This document shows, piece after piece, positions 8,681 through 18,462 of a stretch of DNA of 64,000 nt. A program made the position numbers and the translations under genes. This stretch comes from Parvularcula sp039818345 (GTDB lineage Bacteria; Pseudomonadota; Alphaproteobacteria; Caulobacterales; Parvularculaceae), in contig JBCBUC010000004.1 in assembly GCA_039818345.1 (NCBI GenBank), forward strand, positions 133,756 through 197,755, read 5' to 3'. Below the pieces are notes generated by a model. That model searched no databases, had not been told where the DNA came from, and saw only the letters and a list, made by a program, of their open reading frames with translations. Every line of letters starts with the position of its first letter. Within the stretch, counting starts at the first letter, position 1.

Positions 8681-10135
8681 GTGTCTTTAAGCAGCTCGGA
8701 TATCCCTATCAAGGTCGAATTTATAAGCGAAAACGGTACACTGGCCAATCAATTGGCTAACCATATCCGAGGGATGGTGGCATCGGGCCGATTAGTGCCT
8801 GGCGATCGACTGCCGTCGACACGGGCAATGGCGAGTGAATTGAAATTAGCACGCGGGACTGTTTCGTCGGCTGTCGAACTTCTGATTGCTGAAGGATTGT
8901 TCGAAACCCGTATAGGCGCCGGAACGTTCGTAGCCAGCGAGGCGGCGCTGCTCCAAGAGCCTCAACCCGCGGGTTCAAGCGATGTCGTCTTCAACGATAC
9001 GCCGACGGCTGATATTGATCCTAAGATATCTTGTGATGTGGATTTTCGTCCATGTCGACCATCGCTTGATGGTTTCCCGGTGCAGGTTTGGCGACGATGT
9101 CTATCGATGGCGGCAAGCTCTCCGTTAAGTCCAGACTATGGCGATCCTTTAGGAGACATTCGTCTTCGTACTGTCATCAGTGCTTACCTGCGGCGTGCAC
9201 GTGGGTTGGTTGCAGGGGCGGGTGAGATTGTCATCACCAACGGATCGGTTCACGCTATGCACTTGTTGGCACACGTCTATCTTTCAGCGAAGTCGAAGGT
9301 CTTTTTTGAGGATCCAGGCTACCCTCTTGCGCGGCAGACCTTCGCTCTTTCTGGCGCGACATTAGAATTCTGCGATGTCGATCAAGATGGTATCCTTGTC
9401 GAGACACTGCCCGACCAAGTTCCAGCATCATCGCTCGTCTATGTTACGCCATCGCACCAGTTTCCCACGGGCGGGCGGCTGTCGCTCCGTCGGCGACATG
9501 AGCTGAGCGAGTGGGCAAATTGCCATGGAGCACTGATCGTCGAAGACGATTACGATGGAGAGTATAGATATGATGTCCCACCGCTCGCACCGTTGGCGTC
9601 GTTTGACCGTACCCACGTGGTTTACTGTGGTACATTTTCGAAAACGATGTTCCCTGGTCTGAGGTTAGGTTTCGCGGTGGCACCCAAGCCAATTGTCGAA
9701 GCGATGGCATCCTACCGTGCGCTCGCGGAATACGCCCCAAGTGCTATCACCCAAGTGGCGCTTGCTTCGTTTATCAGTGAAGGGCACTATGAGCGTCATA
9801 TACATCGTATGCGGCGAATCTATAGGAAGAAACGTAGGTTTGTTGTGGATTTTCTCGAGAGTAACAGGCTACCCGCAAGCTTTCTAGGTCTTGATTCTGG
9901 GTTGAGCGGAATTTTGAAGTTCGATACTAACAAGCCGATAGCGGATTTGTGTAAGGAACTGCAAAAACAAAAAATCCTTATGCCGCCGATTTCTCGGTAT
10001 TGGGTCCGAAAACCATCTGCGGTCAACCAGGCCGTTGTTGGTTATGCCGCGCCGAGCCTGACCGAAATCGAACGAGGTCTCGAATTTGTGTTTCAAACGC
10101 TCAGGCAAATCCAACCCTCCGCCGTCGCCACCTAA
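8681..10135 (+). CDS. MocR/PdxR-family transcriptional regulator
   Basis: 484 aa fusion of an N-terminal GntR winged helix (about residues 8-75: LANQLANHIRGMVASGRLVPGDRLPSTR, ARGTVSSAVELL) with a class I aminotransferase-like domain (about 110-475). The PLP-binding lysine is K321 in YCGTFSKTMFPGLRLGF, and VEDDYDGEYRYD carries the cofactor-contacting Asp. Such proteins sense PLP adducts of amino acids or amines. The GTG start at 8681 lies immediately after the palindrome. It is divergent from the SnoaL-GST-DUF885 operon, its probable target. Confidence 0.92.
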   Translation: MSLSSSDIPIKVEFISENGTLANQLANHIRGMVASGRLVPGDRLPSTRAMASELKLARGTVSSAVELLIAEGLFETRIGAGTFVASEAALLQEPQPAGSSDVVFNDTPTADIDPKISCDVDFRPCRPSLDGFPVQVWRRCLSMAASSPLSPDYGDPLGDIRLRTVISAYLRRARGLVAGAGEIVITNGSVHAMHLLAHVYLSAKSKVFFEDPGYPLARQTFALSGATLEFCDVDQDGILVETLPDQVPASSLVYVTPSHQFPTGGRLSLRRRHELSEWANCHGALIVEDDYDGEYRYDVPPLAPLASFDRTHVVYCGTFSKTMFPGLRLGFAVAPKPIVEAMASYRALAEYAPSAITQVALASFISEGHYERHIHRMRRIYRKKRRFVVDFLESNRLPASFLGLDSGLSGILKFDTNKPIADLCKELQKQKILMPPISRYWVRKPSAVNQAVVGYAAPSLTEIERGLEFVFQTLRQIQPSAVAT

Positions 10136-10192
10136 GACGTGGTAATCGATGGCAGTCTGACCTTTGCCCTTCTCCTCAAGAGAGCCGCCCCT

Positions 10193-10885
10193 TCAGAGCT
10201 TTGTGTAAAGCTGAAAACCTGCCCGATGGAAAAGCGTCATCGCGGTGATGAACCGGTCACCAAGCCAAGTCGTGCGGTTGATGGAAAAAATAGCTGTCCC
10301 AGGCTTAGTCCCGAGAGCTCTCGCTACACGACGATCAGCATTCACCGCACTGAATTCCACATCGCCCGACGAGAACGGCATCGTTTGGACGAGCCATTCA
10401 TTCGCGCTTAACCGATCAAAGGGTGCATTGAAAACACTGGGCACCGCAATCGTGTTGATCCATCTCATTTCAAAAGCAAATGGCTGCTCATCGGCGAAAT
10501 GCATCGTTTCCATATAAAGCGTTTCGTCGTCGTGACCAAGGCGCAATCGTGTACGGATCGAAGGGGTCGGTGATGCGATCGCCTTTTCGGTGACGTGATG
10601 GCGATAAACGGACCCTGTCGCTTCGACCTGTTCCCTGATGATCGGGATATCGAACTTTGCCTGCCTTACCGGAAGTGGGTTGACGCGCGTCCCCCCTTTG
10701 CGCTTGCGGACCACGAATCCGTCATTGGCAAGCGCTTGCAACGCACGGTTAACGGTCGTTCGTGCACATCCATATTCTTGAGAGAGATCGATTTCATCCG
10801 GAATGCGATCGCCTAGTGACCATTCACCCGATTGTATTCGTTTCTCGAGCGATTGGCGAATGGCCGTATGCGAATTTTTCGTCAT
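10193..10885 (-). CDS. hutC: Histidine utilisation repressor
   Basis: 230 aa GntR/HutC family. Winged helix at about residues 8-72 (IRQSLEKRIQSGEWSLGDRIPDEIDLSQEY, GCARTTVNRALQALANDGFV) and a UTRA ligand-binding domain from about 92 (HHVTEKAIASPTPSIRTRLRLG ... INRTTWLGDRFITAM). HutC repressors are released by urocanate. Its ATG overlaps the end of hutF as ATGA, so hutF and hutC form one unit and the repressor controls its own operon. Confidence 0.93.
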   Translation of the reverse strand: MTKNSHTAIRQSLEKRIQSGEWSLGDRIPDEIDLSQEYGCARTTVNRALQALANDGFVVRKRKGGTRVNPLPVRQAKFDIPIIREQVEATGSVYRHHVTEKAIASPTPSIRTRLRLGHDDETLYMETMHFADEQPFAFEMRWINTIAVPSVFNAPFDRLSANEWLVQTMPFSSGDVEFSAVNADRRVARALGTKPGTAIFSINRTTWLGDRFITAMTLFHRAGFQLYTKL

Positions 10886-12249
10886 AGGGCGCCTCTCAGC
10901 CGTTTGATTGTTGTCTTATAGGCTGCTTTGATGCTGTCTCGCTGAATATGACGTCCCTCACGAACGACATGGCGTCCTGCTGACCAGACGTCGCGAATGA
11001 TCTGATCTGCAGCCCCAAAAATCCAAGTATCAAGGATTGTATCGCCTGATAGGCCTGCAAGAGCGATATTGTCATCGTCTAGGGACACAAGGTCGGCCAG
11101 GACGCCTGCCTCGATTCGGCCACTGTCACGCTTAAGCGCGCACACCCCTCCCGCTGCTGCCATGTTGTAGAGAAAACGACCATTGGAAGGGATATCGTCA
11201 CTGGTGAGAACAGCGCGGCGCCTATCGCGTAGTCGCTGGGAAACTTCCAGCATACGGAGTTCACCGCTGAGGGTGATGTTGACGTTAGAATCGGTCCCGA
11301 TACCGATGAAACCACCATGGGTCAAGAATTCGGCAGCCCGGAAAGTTCCATCACCGAGATTGGCCTCCGTGATCGGGCACACGCCAACCACGGCGCCGGA
11401 GGAGGCAAGACCTTGCACTTCTTGATCGTTCATATGGGTCGCGTGTACCACGCACCATCGCTCATCGATTGGCATATGGTCCAGCAGCCACGCAATCGGT
11501 CGAGCGCCCAATGCCTCTTGTACTCCATCGACTTCAGCCAATTGCTCTGCAGCATGGAGATGAATAGGACCCTCAGGGATCAGTTGAAGGCAATGCTCCA
11601 GGCCAGATTTCGGAACGGCTCTTAAGGAATGGGGAGCAACGCCGAGGTGATAATCCTTGGGCAGACCCTTCCACCGCGTACTAATCGCATCGAACAGTTG
11701 GGCAAAGTGGTCGTCGTTACATCCAAAACGCAACTGCCCACCCTCAAGCGCGCGACCGTCAAGGCCGCCTTGCATGTAAAGAACCGGGAGGTGGGTGAGC
11801 CCGATACCCGTCCGCTGCGCGGCATCGAGAAGGCGACCAGAGAGTTCGTCAATTTCGGAATAGAATGTGCCATCGGGTTGGTGGTGCAAATAGTGAAACT
11901 CTGCTTGCGCCGCATAACCAGCCTCCAGCATTTCCATCTGCGCAAAGGCCGCGATATCTCCAATATCTTCTGGAGACAGAAGATCAAGGAAACGATACAT
12001 GACCTGTCTCCAGGTCCAAAAGTCGTCCCGCGGATTGGACCCTCGACGCTCAGCAAGCCCAGCCATCGCGCGTTGGAAACTGTGGCTGTGCACGTTCGAA
12101 AGCGCCGGGAGCAGCACACCGACCTTGTGATCAACATCAGTGTCCGCGGCGTTGGTGTTGTCGATCCGACCATCATCGCCAATCGAAATGACGGCGTTTT
12201 TCCGCCAGCCATCAGGGAAAAGCGCCTGTCGAGCAGCGATAACGGTCAT
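10882..12249 (-). CDS. hutF: Formimidoylglutamate deiminase
   Basis: 455 aa amidohydrolase that converts N-formimino-L-glutamate to N-formyl-L-glutamate and ammonia. ATG at 12249 follows AAGGA at five bases and gives the usual start TVIAARQALFPDGW; longer forms to 12324 would cover the operator. Metal-site blocks are LSNVHSHSFQRAMAG, HLHAAEQLAEVDG, HATHMND and GIGTDSNVNI. The presence of hutF together with hutG shows that the two-step deiminase/deformylase branch is used instead of formimidoylglutamase. Confidence 0.94.
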   Translation of the reverse strand: MTVIAARQALFPDGWRKNAVISIGDDGRIDNTNAADTDVDHKVGVLLPALSNVHSHSFQRAMAGLAERRGSNPRDDFWTWRQVMYRFLDLLSPEDIGDIAAFAQMEMLEAGYAAQAEFHYLHHQPDGTFYSEIDELSGRLLDAAQRTGIGLTHLPVLYMQGGLDGRALEGGQLRFGCNDDHFAQLFDAISTRWKGLPKDYHLGVAPHSLRAVPKSGLEHCLQLIPEGPIHLHAAEQLAEVDGVQEALGARPIAWLLDHMPIDERWCVVHATHMNDQEVQGLASSGAVVGVCPITEANLGDGTFRAAEFLTHGGFIGIGTDSNVNITLSGELRMLEVSQRLRDRRRAVLTSDDIPSNGRFLYNMAAAGGVCALKRDSGRIEAGVLADLVSLDDDNIALAGLSGDTILDTWIFGAADQIIRDVWSAGRHVVREGRHIQRDSIKAAYKTTIKRLRGAL

Positions 12250-12263
12250 GTCTGTCCTTAAAA

Positions 12264-12277
12264 TATGTATGGACATA
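12264..12277. promoter_or_regulatory. Putative HutC operator
   Basis: Inverted repeat TATGT-ATGG-ACATA in the 57-base gap between the divergent hutF and hutI starts. It resembles the ATGTATATACAT-type palindromes assigned to HutC repressors, with changes only in the centre. Its position allows simultaneous control of both transcripts. Confidence 0.65.
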
Positions 12278-12306
12278 ATAAGGCTAAATGGCCCATAAGC
12301 AAGACC

Positions 12307-13521
12307 ATGACGGAACGGGTCCACTATGAAGGCTGTGTTCTTGCGACCATGCAGAACGTCCGCGAGCCCTATGGGCTGATTTATGATGCGAGCATCGTCG
12401 TCGAAGGCGAACGGATTGTTTGGTGCGGTCCGCGAACGGATCGACCGTCATCTTACGCCGCTGAGCGGACGATTGATTTAGGCGGGCGCCTGGTGACACC
12501 CGCGTTGATCGATTGCCATACCCATCTTGTTTATGGCGGCAACCGCGCGCGAGAGTTTGAGCGACGCTTACAAGGTGCAACCTATGAAGAGATCGCCTTC
12601 GAAGGCGGGGGCATCAACGCGACCGTGACGGCCACCCGAGAGGCAAGCGATCAAGAGCTGTTAGCGTCGGCACTTAGGCGAGCCGATCGTTTGATCGCAG
12701 AGGGTGTTCGCGTCATCGAGATCAAGTCGGGGTATGGATTGACCATCAGCGACGAAATTCGAATGCTCCGTATCGCGCGGAGAATCGAAAAGGAACGGCC
12801 CGTCAGCGTGAAAACCACCTGGCTGGCTGCTCATGCCGTTCCGCCTGAGTACGAGAACCGATCAGATGCTTATATTGATGAGGTGGTTCTCCCTGGGTTG
12901 AAAAGGGCGCATGAGGAACAGCTGGTCGATTCTGTAGATGGTTTTTGTGAAGCGATCGCTTTCTCCCCTGCACAGATTGAACGTGTTCTCGACGCCGCAA
13001 AACGTCTGTCGCTGCCGGTGAAACTTCACGCTGAGCAGCTCACTGATCAAAAAGGTGCTTTGTTGGTGGCGCGCCACCATGGGCTGTCAGCCGATCATCT
13101 TGAGTACTTGTCTGCTGATGATATCCCTGCCTTTTCCGCATCCGGTGCGGTCGCTGTGCTTCTTCCCGGTGCGTTTTACGTCTTGAAAGAGAAAAAGCGG
13201 CCACCCGTTGAACGCCTGCGCGAAGCTGGCGTCCCGATGGCGGTGGCAACGGACTGTAACCCAGGAAGCTCACCGATCACATCGATCCTCACCGTGATGA
13301 ACATGGCGTGCACGTTCTTTGGCTTGACCCCAGAGGAGGCACTGGCCGGTACTACCTGCCACGCTGCCAAAGCGCTCGGTATTGATGGCGATCATGGTAC
13401 GATCGCTCCTCATATGTATGCAGAGTTTGCGGTGTGGGATCTCGAACACCCATCTGAACTATCTTACGAGATTGGTGCTTCACCGCTTCACACTGTCTGT
13501 TCTCATCGGGCGCAATCATGA
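12307..13521 (+). CDS. hutI: Imidazolonepropionase
   Basis: 404 aa amidohydrolase, third enzyme of histidine degradation, opening imidazolone-5-propionate to formiminoglutamate. Metal-binding DCHTHLVYGGNRAREFERRLQG near the N-terminus, then IKSGYGLTISDE, VKTTWLAAHAVPPEY, KLHAEQLTDQKGA and VAVATDCNPGSSP, all hallmark HutI segments. ATG at 12307 was preferred over an upstream in-frame codon at 12265, which lies inside the operator palindrome. It overlaps hutH by four bases. Confidence 0.95.
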   Translation: MTERVHYEGCVLATMQNVREPYGLIYDASIVVEGERIVWCGPRTDRPSSYAAERTIDLGGRLVTPALIDCHTHLVYGGNRAREFERRLQGATYEEIAFEGGGINATVTATREASDQELLASALRRADRLIAEGVRVIEIKSGYGLTISDEIRMLRIARRIEKERPVSVKTTWLAAHAVPPEYENRSDAYIDEVVLPGLKRAHEEQLVDSVDGFCEAIAFSPAQIERVLDAAKRLSLPVKLHAEQLTDQKGALLVARHHGLSADHLEYLSADDIPAFSASGAVAVLLPGAFYVLKEKKRPPVERLREAGVPMAVATDCNPGSSPITSILTVMNMACTFFGLTPEEALAGTTCHAAKALGIDGDHGTIAPHMYAEFAVWDLEHPSELSYEIGASPLHTVCSHRAQS

Positions 13522-15062
13522 CTGAGCCGTTCACCCTGACGCCTGGCACCACCTCGCTTGAACAGCTTGAAGACCTGTATCGGCACGACATTGGCTTCAA
13601 GCTTGATGGTCAAGCCTATCACGCGATCGCCAGGAGCGCTGAGGTGTTGCGGCAACGCATTCAGGGTGACGAGCCCATTTACGGTGTCAACACGGGGTTT
13701 GGAAAACTCGCGTCAATCCGGATCGAAAACGATCGTCTCACTGATCTCCAGCGCAACCTCGTACGGTCCCATTGCGCAGGGTTCGGTGAGCCTCTTCCCA
13801 CCAAGATCGTCCGTCTCATGATTGGTTTGAAGTGTTTGTCCCTTGGGCGGGGCGCGTCTGGGGTTCGGCTTGAGGTGGTGCAGTTGCTCGAGCGACTGCT
13901 AGAGGTTGGGGTCACGCCCGTGATCCCCGAAAAAGGATCAGTTGGCGCATCGGGAGACTTAGCGCCGCTCGCTCATATGGCGGCTGTCCTCATTGGTGAG
14001 GGCGAGGTGGATTATAAGGGTGAGCGGATGCCTACCCAGAAGGCGTTTGCGCAGACAGGCCTCACCCCCATGGAACTTCAGGCTAAGGAAGGTCTCGCTC
14101 TTCTCAATGGAACACAAGCATCGACAGCGCTCGCCTTAGCAGGGCTTTTTGATACTTGGCAGCTGGCGATCAAATCGCTCACAACAGCTGCTTTATCGGT
14201 GGACGCAGCAATGGGGTCGGGGGCGCCATTTCGGGATGAAGTTCATACGCTTCGCGGACATCAAGGGCAGATCGAGAGTGCCCGGCGGATGCGAAAACTG
14301 CTCGAGGGGTCAGAGATAAGAGACAGTCATCGCACAGATGATGAGCGTGTACAGGACCCTTATTGCTTGCGCTGTGCGCCGCAGGTGATTGGCGCTTGCC
14401 TAGATCAATTGCGGCACGTGGCGCGAACGCTTGAGATTGAAGCTAATGCGGCCACGGATAACCCGCTCTTGCTCTCTGATGGCGACATCGTTTCCGGCGG
14501 TAACTTCCACGCTGAACCCGTCGCTCTCGTCGCCGATCTCGCAGCGATCGCTATATCCGAGATTGGCTGTATTGCTCAACGGCGTATCGCCTTGCTGGTC
14601 GATCCTGCACTGAGTTTTGGGCTACCTGCCTTTCTTTCTCCTCAACCAGGATTACGATCTGGTCTGATGATTGCTGAAGTCACGTCAGCGGCTTTGATGA
14701 GCGAGAACAAAGCGCTCGCTAATCCCCGTTCGGTGGATTCAACCCCAACGTCAGCGAACCAAGAAGACCACGTCTCGATGGCTTGCCATGGCGCGCGCCG
14801 TCTGTTGGAGATGAATAGGAATCTCGCTGGAATCTTGGCGGTGGAGGCCATGTCGGCCGCTCAAGGCGTTGAGTTGCGCACACCTCTTAGAACCAGCGCG
14901 AGGTTGCGGCACATGGTGAAGGAAATTCGCGGTGCTTGCCCGCCGTTGGATCATGACCGTATCATCAGTGCAGATATTGAAGAAGTCACTGGTCTCCTGC
15001 TTGACCCAAAACGCTTGGTTGTAGGCAGTGATGAGGTTGATCCTATTAGGCTTACGTCATGA
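13518..15062 (+). CDS. hutH: Histidine ammonia-lyase
   Basis: 514 aa, typical length. Deaminates L-histidine to trans-urocanate, the entry step. The Ala144-Ser145-Gly146 triad in GSVGASGDLAPLAHMA forms the MIO electrophile. Other family blocks are GVNTGFGKLA, NGTQASTALALAGLF, QDPYCLRCAPQVIGA, NPLLLSDGDIVSGGNFHAEP and TSANQEDHVSMACHGARRLLEM. It overlaps hutI and hutG by ATGA at both ends, consistent with coupled translation. Confidence 0.97.
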   Translation: MTEPFTLTPGTTSLEQLEDLYRHDIGFKLDGQAYHAIARSAEVLRQRIQGDEPIYGVNTGFGKLASIRIENDRLTDLQRNLVRSHCAGFGEPLPTKIVRLMIGLKCLSLGRGASGVRLEVVQLLERLLEVGVTPVIPEKGSVGASGDLAPLAHMAAVLIGEGEVDYKGERMPTQKAFAQTGLTPMELQAKEGLALLNGTQASTALALAGLFDTWQLAIKSLTTAALSVDAAMGSGAPFRDEVHTLRGHQGQIESARRMRKLLEGSEIRDSHRTDDERVQDPYCLRCAPQVIGACLDQLRHVARTLEIEANAATDNPLLLSDGDIVSGGNFHAEPVALVADLAAIAISEIGCIAQRRIALLVDPALSFGLPAFLSPQPGLRSGLMIAEVTSAALMSENKALANPRSVDSTPTSANQEDHVSMACHGARRLLEMNRNLAGILAVEAMSAAQGVELRTPLRTSARLRHMVKEIRGACPPLDHDRIISADIEEVTGLLLDPKRLVVGSDEVDPIRLTS

Positions 15063-15886
15063 ATCCCGTTTCTGTCGTTCAGGGCGATGGGCCGATTGTA
15101 CTTGCTCAACCCCACTCAGGCACAGCGATTCCGCCTGAGATTTTCGCAAACCTCAATGAAACGGGTCAAGAACTTCGCGATACGGACTGGCACATTCCCA
15201 CGCTCTATGATGGCCTTCTGCCAGACGCGACTGTCGTGCAGGCAAATTTCAGCCGCTATGTGATCGATCCTAACCGTGATCCAGAAGGCGTCAGCCTCTA
15301 TCCTGGACAACAAACGACAGAGCTTGTTCCCACTACCACCTTTGACGGCGAGCCGATTTGGGAACGTAAGCCCACGGACGACGATATTGCCTATCGCAAG
15401 GTGGTGTTTCATCAGCCATATCACGACGCGCTTGCCTTGGAACTTGAGCGTGTCAAAACACACTATGGCTTTGTTCTTCTTTATGATTGCCACTCGATCA
15501 GATCGGTGATCCCGCATCTTTTTGAGGGCGTTCTTCCTGACCTCAATATCGGCACCAATGCCGAGACGTCCTGCGCGCCTGCTTTGCGACAAGCGGTGGT
15601 GTCAGCATGCGAACAGCAAAGTGTCTTCACCCATGTGGCCGACGCACGATTCAAAGGCGGTTGGACGACGCGGCACCATGGAAGGCCAGAGACAGGGGTC
15701 CACGCTCTCCAAATGGAGTTAGCGCAGACCAACTATCTGCAGAAAGAAGAAAAGCCATTCGTTTACGATGAAGAGCGAGCGAAGGGGTTGCGCGATCTCC
15801 TGCGCATGATCCTGTCGGATCTTCGTTATACACTCGAACAGGATTTCAATAGAGAGGTGAGGCATGGACAAAACGCTGTCCAATAG
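15059..15886 (+). CDS. hutG: N-formylglutamate deformylase
   Basis: 275 aa of the N-formylglutamate amidohydrolase family, releasing formate and glutamate, the last step of the HutF/HutG branch. Blocks include LAQPHSGTAIPPE, DTDWHIPTLYDGL, NRDPEGVSLYPGQ, LLYDCHSIRSVIPHLFEG, DLNIGTNAETSCAP and GGWTTRHHGRPETGVHALQMELAQ. The 3' end overlaps the start of hutU by 23 bases in another frame, so the last two genes are closely coupled. Confidence 0.94.
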   Translation: MNPVSVVQGDGPIVLAQPHSGTAIPPEIFANLNETGQELRDTDWHIPTLYDGLLPDATVVQANFSRYVIDPNRDPEGVSLYPGQQTTELVPTTTFDGEPIWERKPTDDDIAYRKVVFHQPYHDALALELERVKTHYGFVLLYDCHSIRSVIPHLFEGVLPDLNIGTNAETSCAPALRQAVVSACEQQSVFTHVADARFKGGWTTRHHGRPETGVHALQMELAQTNYLQKEEKPFVYDEERAKGLRDLLRMILSDLRYTLEQDFNREVRHGQNAVQ

Positions 15887-17531
15887 GCGCGATGTGAAGG
15901 CGCCGACAGGATCAACCCTTCACTGCCTGTCATGGGCCACCGAGGCCCCGTTTCGTATGATCCAGAATAATCTGGATCGCGATGTAGCCGAAAATCCAGA
16001 CGATTTGGTGGTTTACGGCGGTATCGGTCGAGCGGCGCGGTCTTGGTCAGATTTTGATCAGATCACGAATGCTCTCAAAACTCTCAAAGACGACGAAACA
16101 CTGGTGGTCCAGTCCGGAAAGCCCGTGGGTATCTTTCAAACCCATAAGGATGCGCCCCGGGTTTTGATCGCGAACTCGAACATCGTTCCGCATTGGGCCA
16201 ATTGGGAGCACTTCAACGAGCTCGATCGCCAAGGCCTTATGATGTATGGTCAGATGACCGCAGGATCTTGGATCTATATCGGGACACAAGGGATTGTTCA
16301 GGGCACCTATGAAACCTTCGTTGAGGCCGGCAGAAAGCACTATAACGGCAATCTTAAGGGCCGATGGATCCTGACCGGTGGCCTAGGCGGCATGGGCGGT
16401 GCGCAGCCCTTGGCCGCAGTCATGGCCGGTGCATGCTGTTTGGCGGTTGAGTGTAACGAGGACAGCATCGATTTCCGTCAGCGCACGCGCTATGTCGACG
16501 AAAAAACCGATAGCCTCGATGAAGCCCTTGCGATGATTGAGCGCTGGACAGCAGCCGGAGAGGCAAAGTCCGTCGGGCTCCTTGGCAATGCCGCGGACGT
16601 CTTTCCCGAATTGGTAAAGCGCGGCGTCAAGCCTGACATCGTGACCGATCAAACATCAGCGCACGATCCGATCAATGGTTATCTGCCTATCGGCTGGACT
16701 GTTGCGGCGTGGAAGGAAAAACGAGATACAGACCCAAAAGCTGTGGAGGCGGCTGCACGCGCTTCAATGCGGGTTCAGGTGCAGGCGATGCTCGACTTTT
16801 GGCACGCGGGTGTGCCGACGATCGATTACGGGAACAATATTCGTCAGGTTGCGAAGGAAGAAGGCCTCGATAATGCCTTTGATTTTCCTGGCTTTGTTCC
16901 GGCTTACATCCGTCCACTCTTTTGCCGCGGCATCGGTCCCTTTCGATGGGCAGCGCTGTCGGGTGATCCTGAGGACATTTATAAGACCGACGCCAAAGTA
17001 AAGGAGCTGATGCCCGACGATCATCATCTTCACAATTGGCTGGATATGGCGCGGGAGCGGATCGCTTTTCAGGGGCTCCCTGCACGGATTTGTTGGGTCG
17101 GCCTAGGCGACCGGCACCGGCTGGGTCTCGCCTTCAACGATATGGTCGCCCGCGGAGAGTTAAAGGCGCCCGTCGTGATCGGCCGCGACCATCTCGATAG
17201 CGGCTCCGTGGCCAGTCCCAACCGCGAGACGGAGGCGATGAAGGACGGATCTGATGCTGTCTCGGACTGGCCGTTGATCAATGCACTCCTCAACACAGCG
17301 TCTGGCGCCACCTGGGTCAGCCTTCACCATGGCGGCGGGGTCGGGATGGGGTTTTCCCAACATGCTGGTATGGTCATCGTTGCCGATGGAACAGAAGACG
17401 CCGCACGCCGGATCGGCCGTGTCCTGTGGAATGATCCAGCGACGGGCGTGATGCGTCATGCCGATGCGGGCTACGACATCGCGATTGATTGCGCACGCGA
17501 GAAAGGACTTCGTCTGCCTGCGATCCTTTAA
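15864..17531 (+). CDS. hutU: Urocanate hydratase
   Basis: 555 aa, the standard length for urocanase, which uses tightly bound NAD+ to convert urocanate to imidazolonepropionate. Typical segments are VVYGGIGRAARSW, MYGQMTAGSWIYIGTQGIVQG, LTGGLGGMGGAQPLAA (NAD-binding), DQTSAHDPINGYLP, FCRGIGPFRWAALSG, ICWVGLGDRHRLGLAFN and WVSLHHGGGVGMGFSQHAGMV. Last gene of the hutIHGU operon; its stop abuts the convergent ribokinase stop with no gap. Confidence 0.97.
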   Translation: MDKTLSNRRDVKAPTGSTLHCLSWATEAPFRMIQNNLDRDVAENPDDLVVYGGIGRAARSWSDFDQITNALKTLKDDETLVVQSGKPVGIFQTHKDAPRVLIANSNIVPHWANWEHFNELDRQGLMMYGQMTAGSWIYIGTQGIVQGTYETFVEAGRKHYNGNLKGRWILTGGLGGMGGAQPLAAVMAGACCLAVECNEDSIDFRQRTRYVDEKTDSLDEALAMIERWTAAGEAKSVGLLGNAADVFPELVKRGVKPDIVTDQTSAHDPINGYLPIGWTVAAWKEKRDTDPKAVEAAARASMRVQVQAMLDFWHAGVPTIDYGNNIRQVAKEEGLDNAFDFPGFVPAYIRPLFCRGIGPFRWAALSGDPEDIYKTDAKVKELMPDDHHLHNWLDMARERIAFQGLPARICWVGLGDRHRLGLAFNDMVARGELKAPVVIGRDHLDSGSVASPNRETEAMKDGSDAVSDWPLINALLNTASGATWVSLHHGGGVGMGFSQHAGMVIVADGTEDAARRIGRVLWNDPATGVMRHADAGYDIAIDCAREKGLRLPAIL

Positions 17532-18452
17532 TCAGGCACCGCTTAGCAATTGCTCGACTTCTTCCCGGCGAGGGCAGGAGGGTTGAGCGCCCAGCTTGGT
17601 CACCGAAAGGGCGGCCGCTGCGTTGGCAAAAGCAATGGCCTCTGGCCAGGTCTTGCCCTCGGAGATTGCGACGCAAAGCGCACCGTTAAACGTATCGCCA
17701 GCGCCCGTCGTATCGACAGCGTCCACCGGGTAGGAGGGGATCAACTCACGCCTAGCGCCGTTAAAAAGCAAAGCGCCCTCAGCGCCCATCGTGATGATCA
17801 GCGTCTTGACCCCCTTTTCAAGGATCGCCTCGCCTGCGCGCGTCGCGGTCTCAAGATCAGAGACCGGGAGGCCAGACATCAGCTCAGCCTCGGTTTCGTT
17901 CGGTGTCAGGACGGAGATCTTTGAGAAGATATCGTCACCAAGTGCTGCGGCGGGTGCAGGGTTGAGGACGACCGGAACGCCTAACTCCTGACAGCGATCG
18001 ACGACAAAGCCGATAGTCTCAAGCGGTGTTTCTAGCTGTGTAAGGACGATGGCGGCTTCTGCCAGCAGCGCATCCGCATCCTTGATCGCGTCAGGGAGCA
18101 AAAGGGCATTGGCGCCCGAGGCCACGGTGATGGCGTTTTCACCATCTTCGCTGACAGTGATGAGCGCGACGCCAGAGGATTCGCCGGGCAGGCACGTGAC
18201 ATGGGCGGTGTCGATATGATCCGCCTTCAAACCGGCAAGCGCCTCTCGGCCAAACAAATCATCGCCGAGGCGTGCGATCAAGCTAACGGCGCCGCCGCAC
18301 CGTGCTGCTGCCACGGCCTGGTTCGCGCCCTTGCCCCCTGCGACCATCGAAAAGGTGCCGCCGAGGATTGTTTCGCCGGGGCTCGGGATACGCGGCGCCT
18401 TCACCACCATATCAGTGTTGTAGCTGCCGATCACGACGATGGGTTTGGCCAT
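17532..18452 (-). CDS. rbsK: Ribokinase
   Basis: 306 aa PfkB-family sugar kinase. ATG at 18452 is preceded by GAGAGG at six bases; a longer frame to 18500 lacks such a site. Ribokinase blocks are IGSYNTDMVVKAPRIPSPGETILGG, GGKGANQAVAAARCGG near the N-terminus, LNPAPAA, LTPNETEAELMSG and the catalytic DTTGAGDTFNGAL. It lies directly downstream of a GRP-type sugar transporter (10-base gap), so uptake and phosphorylation of ribose or a similar pentose are probably coupled. Confidence 0.92.
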   Translation of the reverse strand: MAKPIVVIGSYNTDMVVKAPRIPSPGETILGGTFSMVAGGKGANQAVAAARCGGAVSLIARLGDDLFGREALAGLKADHIDTAHVTCLPGESSGVALITVSEDGENAITVASGANALLLPDAIKDADALLAEAAIVLTQLETPLETIGFVVDRCQELGVPVVLNPAPAAALGDDIFSKISVLTPNETEAELMSGLPVSDLETATRAGEAILEKGVKTLIITMGAEGALLFNGARRELIPSYPVDAVDTTGAGDTFNGALCVAISEGKTWPEAIAFANAAAALSVTKLGAQPSCPRREEVEQLLSGA

Positions 18453-18462
18453 AATGTGCCTC

